Positions 1-7,141 of a stretch of 35,996 nucleotides of DNA are shown here, piece by piece. How positions within the stretch are numbered: the first letter of the stretch is position 1; each line of letters opens with the position of its first letter. Below the pieces are notes generated by a model. It was given only the letters and a program-made list of their open reading frames with translations. It made no database searches and was not told the DNA's origin. Source of the DNA: Candidatus Bacteroides pullicola (GTDB lineage Bacteria > Bacteroidota > Bacteroidia > Bacteroidales > Bacteroidaceae); NCBI GenBank assembly GCA_019115825.1, contig DXCV01000017.1, positions 1-35,996 of the forward strand, given 5' to 3'. Both the position numbers and the translations under genes were made by a program.

Positions 1-106
1 TCATGTCCATGAAGGTCTGCACCCCCTCATAGCTTTCGCATTCCGTGCTATCCTTTTGAGGGCGGCTATCGATTGACATCGGTATTTTCTGCATTCTTCC
101 CTTCAT
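1..106 (-). CDS. Group II intron reverse transcriptase/maturase, N-terminus only
   Basis: An open frame runs leftward from ATG at 106 off the window edge, giving 35 codons. It contains KIPMSIDSRPQKDSTE and ESYEGVQTFMD. This resembles the leader before the RT palm domain in Bacteroidales group II intron proteins, where an RPQK block and a G-V-x(3)-F/L stretch are common. An in-frame stop lies 8 codons upstream, so ATG 106 is the first usable start. The family splices its host intron (maturase) and copies it into DNA (RT, often with an endonuclease). None of the catalytic domains is in view, so intactness cannot be judged. The call rests mainly on the intron RNA around it. Confidence 0.7.
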   Translation of the reverse strand, partial: MKGRMQKIPMSIDSRPQKDSTECESYEGVQTFMDM

Positions 107-532
107 GAAGTGACATTCATTTACTGCTCAATTGACTAATGGTTCAGCCCTTCCCCAAGATGAGTATAAAAAAAAACTCTCGGGTACTATGGCGTCTGCT
201 GACTTCTCATGGCAAGCTTTACTCCGTGCTTCGGAAGTTCATCCTCCACACGTCCATGAGACCTCCCCAGTTAAGGACACCCTCTTTCCATCTTATACCT
301 GCTTGATTTACTTAGGGCATTCCCGTATAGCTATCGGACTTTGATTCGTGCAGTAATCTCATCCATGCCCACCAGCCTTATATCAAGTTTCTGTACGTCA
401 GGCCAGATGTTTGCCGCCAGCTTCCTTCAGATTCCAACTCGCGTTGGACACCCTTGCTCTTGGCTATACACTTCCCGCTATCGGGCGTGTTACGGACTTG
501 CACCGATTAGAGAATGTTCATGCTGGGCGAAC
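1..532 (-). mobile_element. Group II intron, 5' part (runs off left edge)
   Basis: Read on the minus strand, this begins with a group II-like 5' end (GTTCGCCCAGC at 532-522) and continues with blocks I associate with bacterial group II intron RNA: GGTGCAAGTCCG (about 505-494), the hairpin CCCGATAGCGGG (about 486-475), AGCAAGGGTGTCC, and the stretch GAAGTCAGCAGACGCCATAG near 213-186. These precede an ORF that starts like an intron-encoded reverse transcriptase at 106, as expected for an ORF in domain IV. The two short plus-strand ORFs here (132-344, 341-559) are antisense to structured RNA and are not genes. The 5' boundary is inferred from the motif. The canonical start is GUGYG, and here it reads GUUCG. 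The 3' half lies outside the window. Confidence 0.8.
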
Positions 533-594
533 TACAAAAAGGTGGCACCTTTAATATAAAAAGGTGGCACCTTTAATAGGAAAAGGTGGCACTG
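527..594 (-). repeat. 22-bp tandem repeat array, copy A (cut by the intron)
   Basis: On the minus strand GTGCCACC begins at 592, 570 and 548, exactly 22 bp apart. Units follow the pattern GTGCCACCTTTT, then TA, then AAAG before the next unit. Across unit joints this makes a near-perfect palindrome, AAAGGTG-C-CACCTTT (538-552 and 560-574). The third unit is interrupted after the T-run by the intron end at 532. The 18-nt sequence CAGTGCCACCTTTTCCTA (594-577) recurs exactly at 29485-29502 on the other strand. No ORF crosses the array. It lies about 75 bp upstream of the GNAT gene's promoter-like element. Confidence 0.85.
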
Positions 595-666
595 ATTCTA
601 TATTAGAAAGCTAAAGAGGGTGTTTGGAAAATCATACCAGGAATAACAGGGTTGAATCAAAATTAG

Positions 667-674
667 TACCTTTG
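667..674 (+). promoter_or_regulatory. Promoter -7 element for the GNAT gene
   Basis: TACCTTTG matches the Bacteroides -7 consensus TAnnTTTG exactly and lies 30 bp before the ATG at 704. No TTTG is found 19-21 bp upstream, so the -33 part is weak or absent. Confidence 0.45.
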
Positions 675-703
675 CAGCATCATACTAAAAACGAAGAAAT
701 CGC

Positions 704-1201
704 ATGTTTACCATCCGAAAAGCTACAACCGAAGATTGCGCCCTGATACGAAAACTGGCGCAACAAGTCTTCCCGAACACTTACCGGGACATTTTGACTC
801 CTGAACAGATAGACTACATGATGGAATGGATGTATTCGGAAAAGAACATCCGCAAGCAAATGGAAGAGGAAGGCCATGTCTACCTGCTGGCCTACGAGGA
901 ATGCGAAGCAGCCGGCTATGTATCCGTCCGCCCTGAAGGGAAAGACCTTTTCCACCTGGAGAAGATATACGTGCTACCCTATTTCCAAGGAGCACATTGC
1001 GGAAGTTTCCTTTTCCACGAGGCCATCCGGTACATCAAGGAACAACATCCCGAGCCCTGCCAAATGGAACTGAACGTGAACCGCCACAACAAGGCGTTGC
1101 ACTTCTACGAGCACATGGGCATGAAGAAAGTGCGCGAAGGCGATTTCCCCATCGGGAATGGGTTCTATATGAACGACTACATCATGGGGATAACCATTTG
1201 A
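704..1201 (+). CDS. GNAT family N-acetyltransferase
   Basis: This is a 165-residue single-domain protein with the GNAT layout. An N-terminal IRKATTEDC strand/helix leads to the acetyl-CoA-binding motif A around residues 85-108 (LEKIYVLPYFQG, then a helix), followed by motif B NVNRHNKALHFYEHMGM around 124-140. The usual Q/R-x-x-G-x-G/A loop reads QGAHCG, so the first glycine is replaced by His. Family members transfer acetyl from acetyl-CoA to an amine on a small molecule, peptide or protein. The substrate cannot be told from sequence. The start is ATG 704, 30 bp after a good -7 element. It stands alone as a monocistronic gene, convergent with the PqqD-like gene. Confidence 0.9.
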   Translation: MFTIRKATTEDCALIRKLAQQVFPNTYRDILTPEQIDYMMEWMYSEKNIRKQMEEEGHVYLLAYEECEAAGYVSVRPEGKDLFHLEKIYVLPYFQGAHCGSFLFHEAIRYIKEQHPEPCQMELNVNRHNKALHFYEHMGMKKVREGDFPIGNGFYMNDYIMGITI

Positions 1202-1213
1202 ATATAAGAATAA

Positions 1214-1228
1214 GGGGGCTTATCCCCC
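1214..1228. terminator. Short GC hairpin between convergent genes
   Basis: GGGGG-CTTAT-CCCCC forms a 5-bp stem 13 bp after the GNAT stop. It also contains the stop codon of the opposing PqqD-like gene (1220-1222). No U-run follows, so its role in termination is uncertain. Confidence 0.3.
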
Positions 1229-1579
1229 ATGTTGCAAAGGGGACAAAAAGCGGATAAACCCGTCACGCTGCAACTGCATCAGATAGGCGGCGACGCGGGA
1301 TTCGTAGGTTTCATCCCCCTCGAAATGAGCGGACAGCAGGGCAAGAATCTCCGCCACGTTGCGCCGGCCGTCTATCAAGTTCCACACGGCCGTACCGTGC
1401 TCCTCCAAACGGACATGGATGTCCGGCGACATGCCTTTAGGCAGGAAGAAGCGGCGCATCCATGCCCGCTTGAAGCGGGGATATGCCAGGACGGCGCACG
1501 CTCCTTCCCACTCCGTCCGGATATGTTCGCTCCGGACAGGCACGGTTTCCAACAAATTATGTCGGGCAGACTTTTTCAT
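1220..1579 (-). CDS. PqqD family protein
   Basis: A 119-residue protein with the winged-helix fold of PqqD-like peptide chaperones. The diagnostic block is LEEHGTAVWNLIDGRRNVAEILALL (given in pieces: HGTAVWNLIDG, then RRNVAEIL) at about residues 58-82, followed by a helix ending in LQRDGFIRFL. In characterised systems PqqD binds the precursor peptide and presents it to a radical SAM enzyme. No radical SAM gene or precursor peptide is visible nearby, so this is an orphan. The N-terminus is longer and more basic than in classical PqqD (about 90 residues). It lies 27 bp downstream of the MFS transporter on the same strand, so the two are probably cotranscribed. Its function here is unknown. Confidence 0.75.
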   Translation of the reverse strand: MKKSARHNLLETVPVRSEHIRTEWEGACAVLAYPRFKRAWMRRFFLPKGMSPDIHVRLEEHGTAVWNLIDGRRNVAEILALLSAHFEGDETYESRVAAYLMQLQRDGFIRFLSPLQHGG

Positions 1580-1606
1580 CCCTTGCTTTGACGAAAAAAA
1601 GCCTGC

Positions 1607-2995
1607 TCAATGAATGTTCGGTTCTTCAAGTTGGTAGCCGTATTTCTTATCAGCCCGCTTCAACAAGAAGGCCACCAAGAGCGACAAGCAAGCGATGAAA
1701 GTGAAGATGCACATGGGAATCATGTAATCATAGATATTTACCCCGTTGGCATCTTGCCCGACTATGCAATAGTCATCAAGCACTTTACCTATCAGCGTAG
1801 GGATGCCCCACAAACCGATGTTCTGAATAAAGAAAATCAACGCGTAGGCCGTGCCCAGCTGGCTCACGGGGAATATCTTGGCCACGGCAGGCCACATGGC
1901 CGAAGGCACCAGCGAGAAGGCTATGCCAAGGATTATCATCAGCACGATGGCCACCAGCCAATAGTCCACGAAAGGCAGGGCGTAGATGAAATGCACGCCT
2001 ATAAGCATGGCTGATCCCAGCAGCATAATGGAAGCCGCCTTACCGCGCTTGTCAATGTAACCGCCAAAGACAGGCGTCAAGAACAACGCGCCCAAAGCAG
2101 GCAATCCGGCGAAGGTGCCGGCCACATTCTCGTTGATGCCGTATTTCAGAATCATAAACTCCGAAGCAAACTTCTGGAAGGGGAACACGCACGAGTAGAA
2201 AAGCACACACAGCAAAGCTATCAGCCAGAAACCGGGATTAACCAGGATGTTCTTCACATCCTTGAAAGAGAATTTCTCGGCAGGATCTGATTCACCGGCC
2301 ACGGCTGCCTCGGCTTCGAGCTGCTTATCGAGTTTGCGGTCCATCAACGCAAAGATGAAGAAGGCTATCAGACCGCCCAGCAGTAAGACCAATCCCAGCA
2401 ACACCGGCGTGGTGATGTGGAAAGCACGCGCCAAGGGAATGGCCACCGCATATCCGGCTTGCGAACCGATGCGCGCCAACGCCACCTGTACGCCCATGGC
2501 CGTGGCCAACTCTTTGCCATGAAACCACTTGGCAATGATTTTGGTCACGGTGATACCCGCCACCTCGGCACCCACGCCAAAAATGGAGTAACCCAAGAAG
2601 GCCATAAACACACCTATCTTATATCCGAACAGCTCCTGACAGCCGAACAATTCGGCACCGGGAGCAGCCAAACCGGTCATGGCATAATACTCGAGTGCCG
2701 TGCCTGCCACCATCAGGATTGTGGCCAGACGCCCGGTAAAACGGATGCCGAAGCGGTCAAGAATCAACCCGCCCCAAATCAGCATCAGGAAAAACACATT
2801 CAGGAAACTATAGCCACCGGTGTAGAAACCGAAGTCGCTACTCGACCAACCCAGGTCGGACTCCAGCATGGACTTCAACGGAGCCACCACATCATTTACA
2901 TAATACGCCGCCATCATGGTGAAAGCCACAATGGCCAATGCCCCCCAGCGGGTAGCCTTCGAATCATTCAGCTTTTGCTTCAATTGCTCAGTCAT
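1607..2995 (-). CDS. MFS transporter
   Basis: A 462-residue protein with about 12 hydrophobic segments and a central cytoplasmic loop around residues 215-245 (DRKLDKQLEAEAAVAGES), the layout of a major facilitator. The loop after TM2 reads LILDRFGIRFTGR, a version of the MFS A-motif (G-x-L-a-D-r-x-G-x-k). These are inner-membrane secondary transporters, but the substrate is not recognisable. The C-terminus is a short charged tail (KRADKKYGYQLEEPNIH). The start is ATG 2995, just downstream of the strong terminator that follows secG, so it probably has its own promoter in 2996-3027 or depends on read-through. It is followed by the PqqD-like gene. Confidence 0.85.
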   Translation of the reverse strand: MTEQLKQKLNDSKATRWGALAIVAFTMMAAYYVNDVVAPLKSMLESDLGWSSSDFGFYTGGYSFLNVFFLMLIWGGLILDRFGIRFTGRLATILMVAGTALEYYAMTGLAAPGAELFGCQELFGYKIGVFMAFLGYSIFGVGAEVAGITVTKIIAKWFHGKELATAMGVQVALARIGSQAGYAVAIPLARAFHITTPVLLGLVLLLGGLIAFFIFALMDRKLDKQLEAEAAVAGESDPAEKFSFKDVKNILVNPGFWLIALLCVLFYSCVFPFQKFASEFMILKYGINENVAGTFAGLPALGALFLTPVFGGYIDKRGKAASIMLLGSAMLIGVHFIYALPFVDYWLVAIVLMIILGIAFSLVPSAMWPAVAKIFPVSQLGTAYALIFFIQNIGLWGIPTLIGKVLDDYCIVGQDANGVNIYDYMIPMCIFTFIACLSLLVAFLLKRADKKYGYQLEEPNIH

Positions 2996-3027
2996 TATTG
3001 TTCAATCTATTTGTTAATCACCAACAA

Positions 3028-3069
3028 AAAGAGGGGTTGATGCGTTTTCGCCGACATCAACCCCTCTTT
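3028..3069 (-). terminator. Rho-independent terminator after secG
   Basis: A perfect 15-bp inverted repeat (AAAGAGGGGTTGATG / CATCAACCCCTCTTT) with a 12-nt loop, followed on the minus strand by a T-rich run (CTCTTTTTG). It lies 35 bp past the secG stop and closes the rlmN-secG operon. Confidence 0.9.
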
Positions 3070-3103
3070 CTCTATTTCTCTAACAAGATGCCATCCTCTC
3101 CAT

Positions 3104-3466
3104 TTAGTTGGCAGCCGAATCAGCCGGTGCAGCCTCTGCGGGCACTTCAGCCTGGGGTGCATCCGTACCCAACGGCATATTGTAAGGATTCGTGCTCTCT
3201 TCTTGCTGAGCTTGCTCCATGATGACGTCACTCTTGCTCGGCCCTGTGGGCAACACGTATGCCGAAGCAATGCTTATCACTACCATGAATGCAGCCAATC
3301 CCCAAGTGGTCTTTTCCAAAAAGTCAGTCGTCTTTCGTACGCCCATAATCTGGTTGGACGAAGAGAAACTGGAGGCCAAGCCACCACCTTTGGAGTTTTG
3401 AATCAACACGATGAAGCACATCAACACGGCTGCAATCAGCATTAAAATAACCAATAATACGTACAT
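3104..3466 (-). CDS. secG: Preprotein translocase subunit SecG
   Basis: A 120-residue protein with two transmembrane helices (about residues 2-23 and 54-73) flanking the conserved SecG loop NSKGGGLASSFSSSNQIMG (about 24-42) and a TDFLEKTTW segment. SecG is the small accessory subunit of the SecYEG protein-conducting channel. After TM2 there is a 45-residue acidic, Ala/Pro-rich tail (PQAEVPAEAAPADSAAN), longer than in E. coli SecG but common in Bacteroidetes. It is the last gene of the rlmN operon, 6 bp after the TPR gene, and is followed by a strong terminator. Confidence 0.93.
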   Translation of the reverse strand: MYVLLVILMLIAAVLMCFIVLIQNSKGGGLASSFSSSNQIMGVRKTTDFLEKTTWGLAAFMVVISIASAYVLPTGPSKSDVIMEQAQQEESTNPYNMPLGTDAPQAEVPAEAAPADSAAN

Positions 3467-3472
3467 TTTTCT

Positions 3473-4240
3473 TTATTTTGATTTAGCATTAATAATCAAT
3501 TTTTCCAAGAATCTGATTTGGTCTGCAAAGTAAGCGTTTTTTTTTGGATAATTCAAACTTAATTTTTTAATAATTTCAAGTGCCTTCTCATATCGGTGCT
3601 GTTTGATGTATATTTTGGCTAAAGTTTCCGTAAAACAGCTCTCGTCCATGCCCTCTTCCTGGGAAAGTGCCTCGGAAGCGGGGGCAAAGTCCTGCGAAGG
3701 CGATGCCTCTTCCTCGCGGAGCGCCGGAGAAAGTTCGGGCTTGCCTTGAATAAAATTATCAATCAAATCCTGCCCACGCAAAGGGGGAGTTTCAGAGGGT
3801 TCGCTTTCCTCGCTTTCAGATGCGTCTTCCTGCATCAGGTAGGCCGTATAATCCATAGTATAATCCAATCCAGCAATAGGCACAGGATGCTCCTCTTCCT
3901 TGGGCTCTTGAGCCAAAAAGGCGTCAATCAAGGCTAGCGTGCGGTCGCCTTCTCCCGCTTCATCCGGTGAAGCGGCTTCAGGTTGATCCTGGAGTTGCAA
4001 GGCATAGTGCGCCCCTTCTGTCAGGTGAAACAACATCGTGCGATCGGCCACATAAGGGATAGCCTTGCGCAACTCAGCGCCAAAACTTTCGTCACCCAAC
4101 ACGTAGAGGTTCTTCAGATAGAGCAACCACGCTGCCTGGAAGTAGGGATATTGCGTCACCACCTGACGCAATTCGCCCAAGGTTTCCCGATTCAGCATCT
4201 CGGGATGCGCCATCCATTGTTGTAAAAGTAGCGGAGTCAT
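3473..4240 (-). CDS. Tetratricopeptide repeat protein
   Basis: A 255-residue protein without a signal peptide. The N-terminal 120 residues are helical (LQQWMAHPEMLNRETLGELR, then QYPYFQAAWLLYLKNLY). The middle (about 125-205) is acidic and of low complexity (EDASESEESEPSETPP), then a C-terminal TPR-like helical pair follows, CFTETLAKIYIKQHRYEKAL with EIIKKLSLNYPKKN. TPR units mediate protein-protein contacts. The partner is unknown. It lies between lptE (8-bp gap) and secG (6-bp gap), so it is cotranscribed with envelope assembly and secretion genes. The protein is probably cytoplasmic. No enzymatic motif is seen. Confidence 0.75.
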   Translation of the reverse strand: MTPLLLQQWMAHPEMLNRETLGELRQVVTQYPYFQAAWLLYLKNLYVLGDESFGAELRKAIPYVADRTMLFHLTEGAHYALQLQDQPEAASPDEAGEGDRTLALIDAFLAQEPKEEEHPVPIAGLDYTMDYTAYLMQEDASESEESEPSETPPLRGQDLIDNFIQGKPELSPALREEEASPSQDFAPASEALSQEEGMDESCFTETLAKIYIKQHRYEKALEIIKKLSLNYPKKNAYFADQIRFLEKLIINAKSK

Positions 4241-4248
4241 TTCTATAC

Positions 4249-4773
4249 TTACCAGTTTGCCACGGTCGAGTTGAATATCTGCTCCGTGATGTCTTCAATC
4301 ATCAAAGGAATCAATTGGTCTTGCACGGCTGTCAACAATTGCGTGGATTCGTAGGTTTGGAAGGCTGTGAACGTCTGTTCAAAGTCTTCCTCATGGTTTG
4401 TGTTGTTGACATAGCGCACGTTGACGGTCAAAGTCAGTTTAACTTCCGAAGAATATCCACTGGCATCCACGCCTTGGTTGTATTGGTTGTATCCGGTGAT
4501 TTCCCCGTCCAACTCCAGGTCTCCACCCGAATTGACCAACTGGAGGCGCGTCTGCTGGATAAACATATCCTTTAATTCCTGATTGAACTGGATGGCCAAA
4601 GGCGCGTAGACATACTCGGATTGATTCTGAAACTCGGCAATGGAGATGGTCTTCACCTTCGAATAATCAATGGAGGTGATGGGAGCAAGTCCCAACTGAA
4701 TCTTGCAAGATGTCACCAGGAAAGGCATCGCACACAAGGCGATGACAGGCATTATTTTCTTAATCCAAACCAT
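4249..4773 (-). CDS. lptE: LptE-like lipoprotein (LPS assembly)
   Basis: A 174-residue lipoprotein with a basic N-terminus, a hydrophobic core and the lipobox LVTSC (Cys about 23). The mature part (SIAEFQNQSEYVYAPLAIQF near 45-64, then a beta-rich domain with GEITGYNQYNQG) matches the Bacteroidetes LptE-like family. LptE plugs the LptD barrel that inserts lipopolysaccharide into the outer membrane. Its start lies inside the 3' end of the upstream sigma-54 activator gene (14-bp overlap), so translation may be coupled. LptC is encoded in the next operon (12595-13269). LptD is not in the window. The family call is by pattern and gene order rather than a catalytic motif. Confidence 0.8.
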   Translation of the reverse strand: MVWIKKIMPVIALCAMPFLVTSCKIQLGLAPITSIDYSKVKTISIAEFQNQSEYVYAPLAIQFNQELKDMFIQQTRLQLVNSGGDLELDGEITGYNQYNQGVDASGYSSEVKLTLTVNVRYVNNTNHEEDFEQTFTAFQTYESTQLLTAVQDQLIPLMIEDITEQIFNSTVANW

Positions 4774-6028
4774 ATTCTTTAATTTTTCTATAAAGTGTAC
4801 GCTCTGAGATATTCAAATCCTGGGCGGCGCTTTTGCGCTTGCCATGATGTTTTTCAAGCGCTTTGCGAATCATTTCTTTCTCCACGTCATCCAAAGACAA
4901 GGATTCTTCGACGTATTCTTCCGTATCCTGGATATCAGCATCCACGGGCGAAGGTTGCTTGACGGGTTGGCGAATGATGGTGGGTACATTGGACTCTACC
5001 GATGCTGGCACCATGCCCGCAGGAGTCTGATAGGCTGTCGTCTGCGGATAGTAAGGAGCTGTACTCCCCCTATTTTCTGCTGGAGCAGTGCCCCGCTCGG
5101 ACATGATTTCATGCACCAGCTTCTTCAATTCGGTAACATCCTGGCGCATGTCGAAAAGCACTTGGTAAAGGATTTCTCGCTCGCTCCCAAAACTTTTATC
5201 CCGCTTACCCGACAAGGCAGGCAGATGCTGCATATTGTCTTGCTCGGGCAAGTAATTCCGCAAAATGTCTGCCGTGATATCCCGGTTGGTCTCGATGATG
5301 GAAATCTGCTCAGTGATGTTCTTCAACTGGCGGACATTGCCCGGCCAAGCGTATGCCATCAGCATCTGCCGAGCGTCATCGACCAACTGAATGGCAGGCA
5401 TGTGGTATTTGTCGGCAAAATCCGAAGCGAACTTGCGGAAAAGCAACACCACATCTTCACCCCTCTCCCTCAAAGGCGGGATTTGAATGGGCACCGTATT
5501 CAAACGGTAAAACAAATCTTCGCGGAAGCGCCCGTCAGCAATGGCCTGCCTCAAATTGACATTCGTGGCCGCCACGATGCGCACATCGGTCTTTTCCACC
5601 TTGGATGACCCCACTTTGATGAACTCCCCGCTCTCCAAGACGCGGAGCAAACGGGCTTGGGTGGGCAAGGGAAGTTCCCCGACCTCGTCCAAAAAGATAG
5701 TGCCTCCATTGGCCTCGCCGAAATAGCCCTTCCGCTCGCTTACTGCTCCAGTAAAGGCACCCTTCTCATGGCCGAAAAGCTCTGAATCAATGGTACCTTC
5801 GGGGATGGCACCGCAATTGACCGCTATGTATTGCCCATGTTTGCGGCGGCTATATTGGTGGATGATTTGAGGAAAGCTCTCCTTGCCCACTCCACTCTCG
5901 CCGGTAATCAAGACAGACAAATCAGTGGGGGCCACCTGGATGGCAATATCAATGGCACGCATCAAAGCAGCATTGTTGCCAATGATACCAAAACGGAGTT
6001 TGACTTGTTGGATTTCAGCTTTTGTCAT
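4760..6028 (-). CDS. Sigma-54-dependent transcriptional activator (AAA+ with Fis-type HTH)
   Basis: A 422-residue enhancer-binding protein. The AAA+ domain starts almost at once: Walker A GESGVGKE at 43-50, the sigma-54 contact loop GAFTGA at 90-95, Walker [11 protein letters not shown] around 110-119, and [14 protein letters not shown] with the R-finger region near 165-185. A linker of low conservation (about 285-375) leads to a Fis-type helix-turn-helix ([20 protein letters not shown], then [17 protein letters not shown]) at the C-terminus. There is no receiver, GAF or PAS domain, so the input signal is not obvious. Control may come from partner proteins or from expression level. It lies 5 bp after pdxA and overlaps lptE by 14 bp, an unusual place for such a regulator. 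Confidence 0.92.
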   Translation of the reverse strand: MTKAEIQQVKLRFGIIGNNAALMRAIDIAIQVAPTDLSVLITGESGVGKESFPQIIHQYSRRKHGQYIAVNCGAIPEGTIDSELFGHEKGAFTGAVSERKGYFGEANGGTIFLDEVGELPLPTQARLLRVLESGEFIKVGSSKVEKTDVRIVAATNVNLRQAIADGRFREDLFYRLNTVPIQIPPLRERGEDVVLLFRKFASDFADKYHMPAIQLVDDARQMLMAYAWPGNVRQLKNITEQISIIETNRDITADILRNYLPEQDNMQHLPALSGKRDKSFGSEREILYQVLFDMRQDVTELKKLVHEIMSERGTAPAENRGSTAPYYPQTTAYQTPAGMVPASVESNVPTIIRQPVKQPSPVDADIQDTEEYVEESLSLDDVEKEMIRKALEKHHGKRKSAAQDLNISERTLYRKIKEYGLD

Positions 6029-6033
6029 ATTCT

Positions 6034-7131
6034 TTACAACTCCTCTTCTGCATTGTCCAGTTTCAGTTTGTCGCTATCATCACGCTTCTCGTAGTATTGC
6101 TTGCGCAAAGGATTGGCATGCGCTTCCTTATCGCGTTGACGATTGCGGAAAACATCGATAGCCACATACACGGCTTGGCGGAAAGAATCCTCCGAGGCAA
6201 TACCTTTGCCGGCAATGTCGTATGCCGTGCCGTGGGCGGGCGATGTACGCACGATAGGCAATCCGGCGGTGAAGTTCACTCCCTCATCCATGGCCAATGC
6301 CTTGAACGGCGCCAAACCTTGGTCGTGATACATGGCCAAGATGCCATCAAAATGAGTAAAATTGCTCGAACCCATAAAGCCATCTGCCGGATAAGGGCCA
6401 TAGCACAAAATGCCTTTGGCTGCCATCTCCTTCATGGCAGGAATGATGATTTCCTCTTCCTCCGTACCCAACAAACCTCCGTCTCCGGCATGGGGATTCA
6501 GCGAAAAGACTGCAATGCGGGGCGCACTGATGCCAAAATCCTGCTTCAAGGATCGGTTGAAAATGACAAGTTTCTCCTTTATCAATTCTTTAGTCAAGGT
6601 CGAAGCAATCTGGCTGACAGGGATATGCCCCGTCACCAGCGCCACACGGAAACCACCTTTCATCAATATCATCAATGCTTTGTCTCCATTGCCTAGACGT
6701 TGCTCGATATATTCTGTATGGCCGGGGAAATCGAATTGCTCGGAGTGGATAGTATGCTTGTTGATGGGAGCTGTAACCAAGGCGTCTATCAATCCTTCTT
6801 TGTAATCGGCCACCGCTTGCTCCAAAGCATCCAGCGCGGCTTTGCCAGCTCCCATATCGGCCTTAGAGAACTCCACCTTCACTTCATCATCCGTGCAATT
6901 CACCACACTCAAGCGTCCGTGTACAGCTTCGGAAGCCGAAGCTATGATGCTGAAATTGGTAGACAAATCCATTGCCTTGCGGTGATAAGCCGCCACCTTG
7001 GGCGAACCGTAAATCACCGGCGTGCACAAATCCAACATCATAGGATCGGAAAAAGTCTTCAGGATAACTTCGTATCCCACACCGTTTATATCACCCTGCG
7101 TGATACCTATTTTTATCTTATTATCTTCCAT
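6034..7131 (-). CDS. pdxA: 4-hydroxythreonine-4-phosphate dehydrogenase
   Basis: A 365-residue protein with the PdxA signatures: IGITQGDINGVGYEVILK at the N-terminus, TAPINKHTIHS and FPGHTEYIEQ in the middle (metal-ligand His residues), and AMYHDQGLAPFKALAMDEGV with FTAGLPIVRTSPAHGTAYDIAGKG near the C-terminus. PdxA oxidises 4-phosphohydroxy-L-threonine with NAD(P)+ in the DXP-independent pyridoxal phosphate pathway. A charged tail of about 30 residues (QRDKEAHANPLRKQYYEKRD onward) extends the usual core of about 330. It lies in the operon 10 bp after the DUF4837 gene. Confidence 0.95.
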   Translation of the reverse strand: MEDNKIKIGITQGDINGVGYEVILKTFSDPMMLDLCTPVIYGSPKVAAYHRKAMDLSTNFSIIASASEAVHGRLSVVNCTDDEVKVEFSKADMGAGKAALDALEQAVADYKEGLIDALVTAPINKHTIHSEQFDFPGHTEYIEQRLGNGDKALMILMKGGFRVALVTGHIPVSQIASTLTKELIKEKLVIFNRSLKQDFGISAPRIAVFSLNPHAGDGGLLGTEEEEIIIPAMKEMAAKGILCYGPYPADGFMGSSNFTHFDGILAMYHDQGLAPFKALAMDEGVNFTAGLPIVRTSPAHGTAYDIAGKGIASEDSFRQAVYVAIDVFRNRQRDKEAHANPLRKQYYEKRDDSDKLKLDNAEEEL

Positions 7132-7141
7132 ATCTTAACTC

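Noticed and set aside
132..559. Two short plus-strand ORFs (70 and 72 codons) at the left end
   Set aside because: They lie opposite group II intron RNA, whose conserved structure explains the sequence. Such ORFs are common mis-annotations.
527..594. The repeats as a small CRISPR array
   Set aside because: The period is only 22 bp and units abut with no unique spacers, and no cas genes are near.
538..603. TGGCAC in the 22-bp repeats as sigma-54 -24 elements
   Set aside because: None of the copies has a GC/TTGC at the -12 spacing on either strand, so they do not form sigma-54 promoters.
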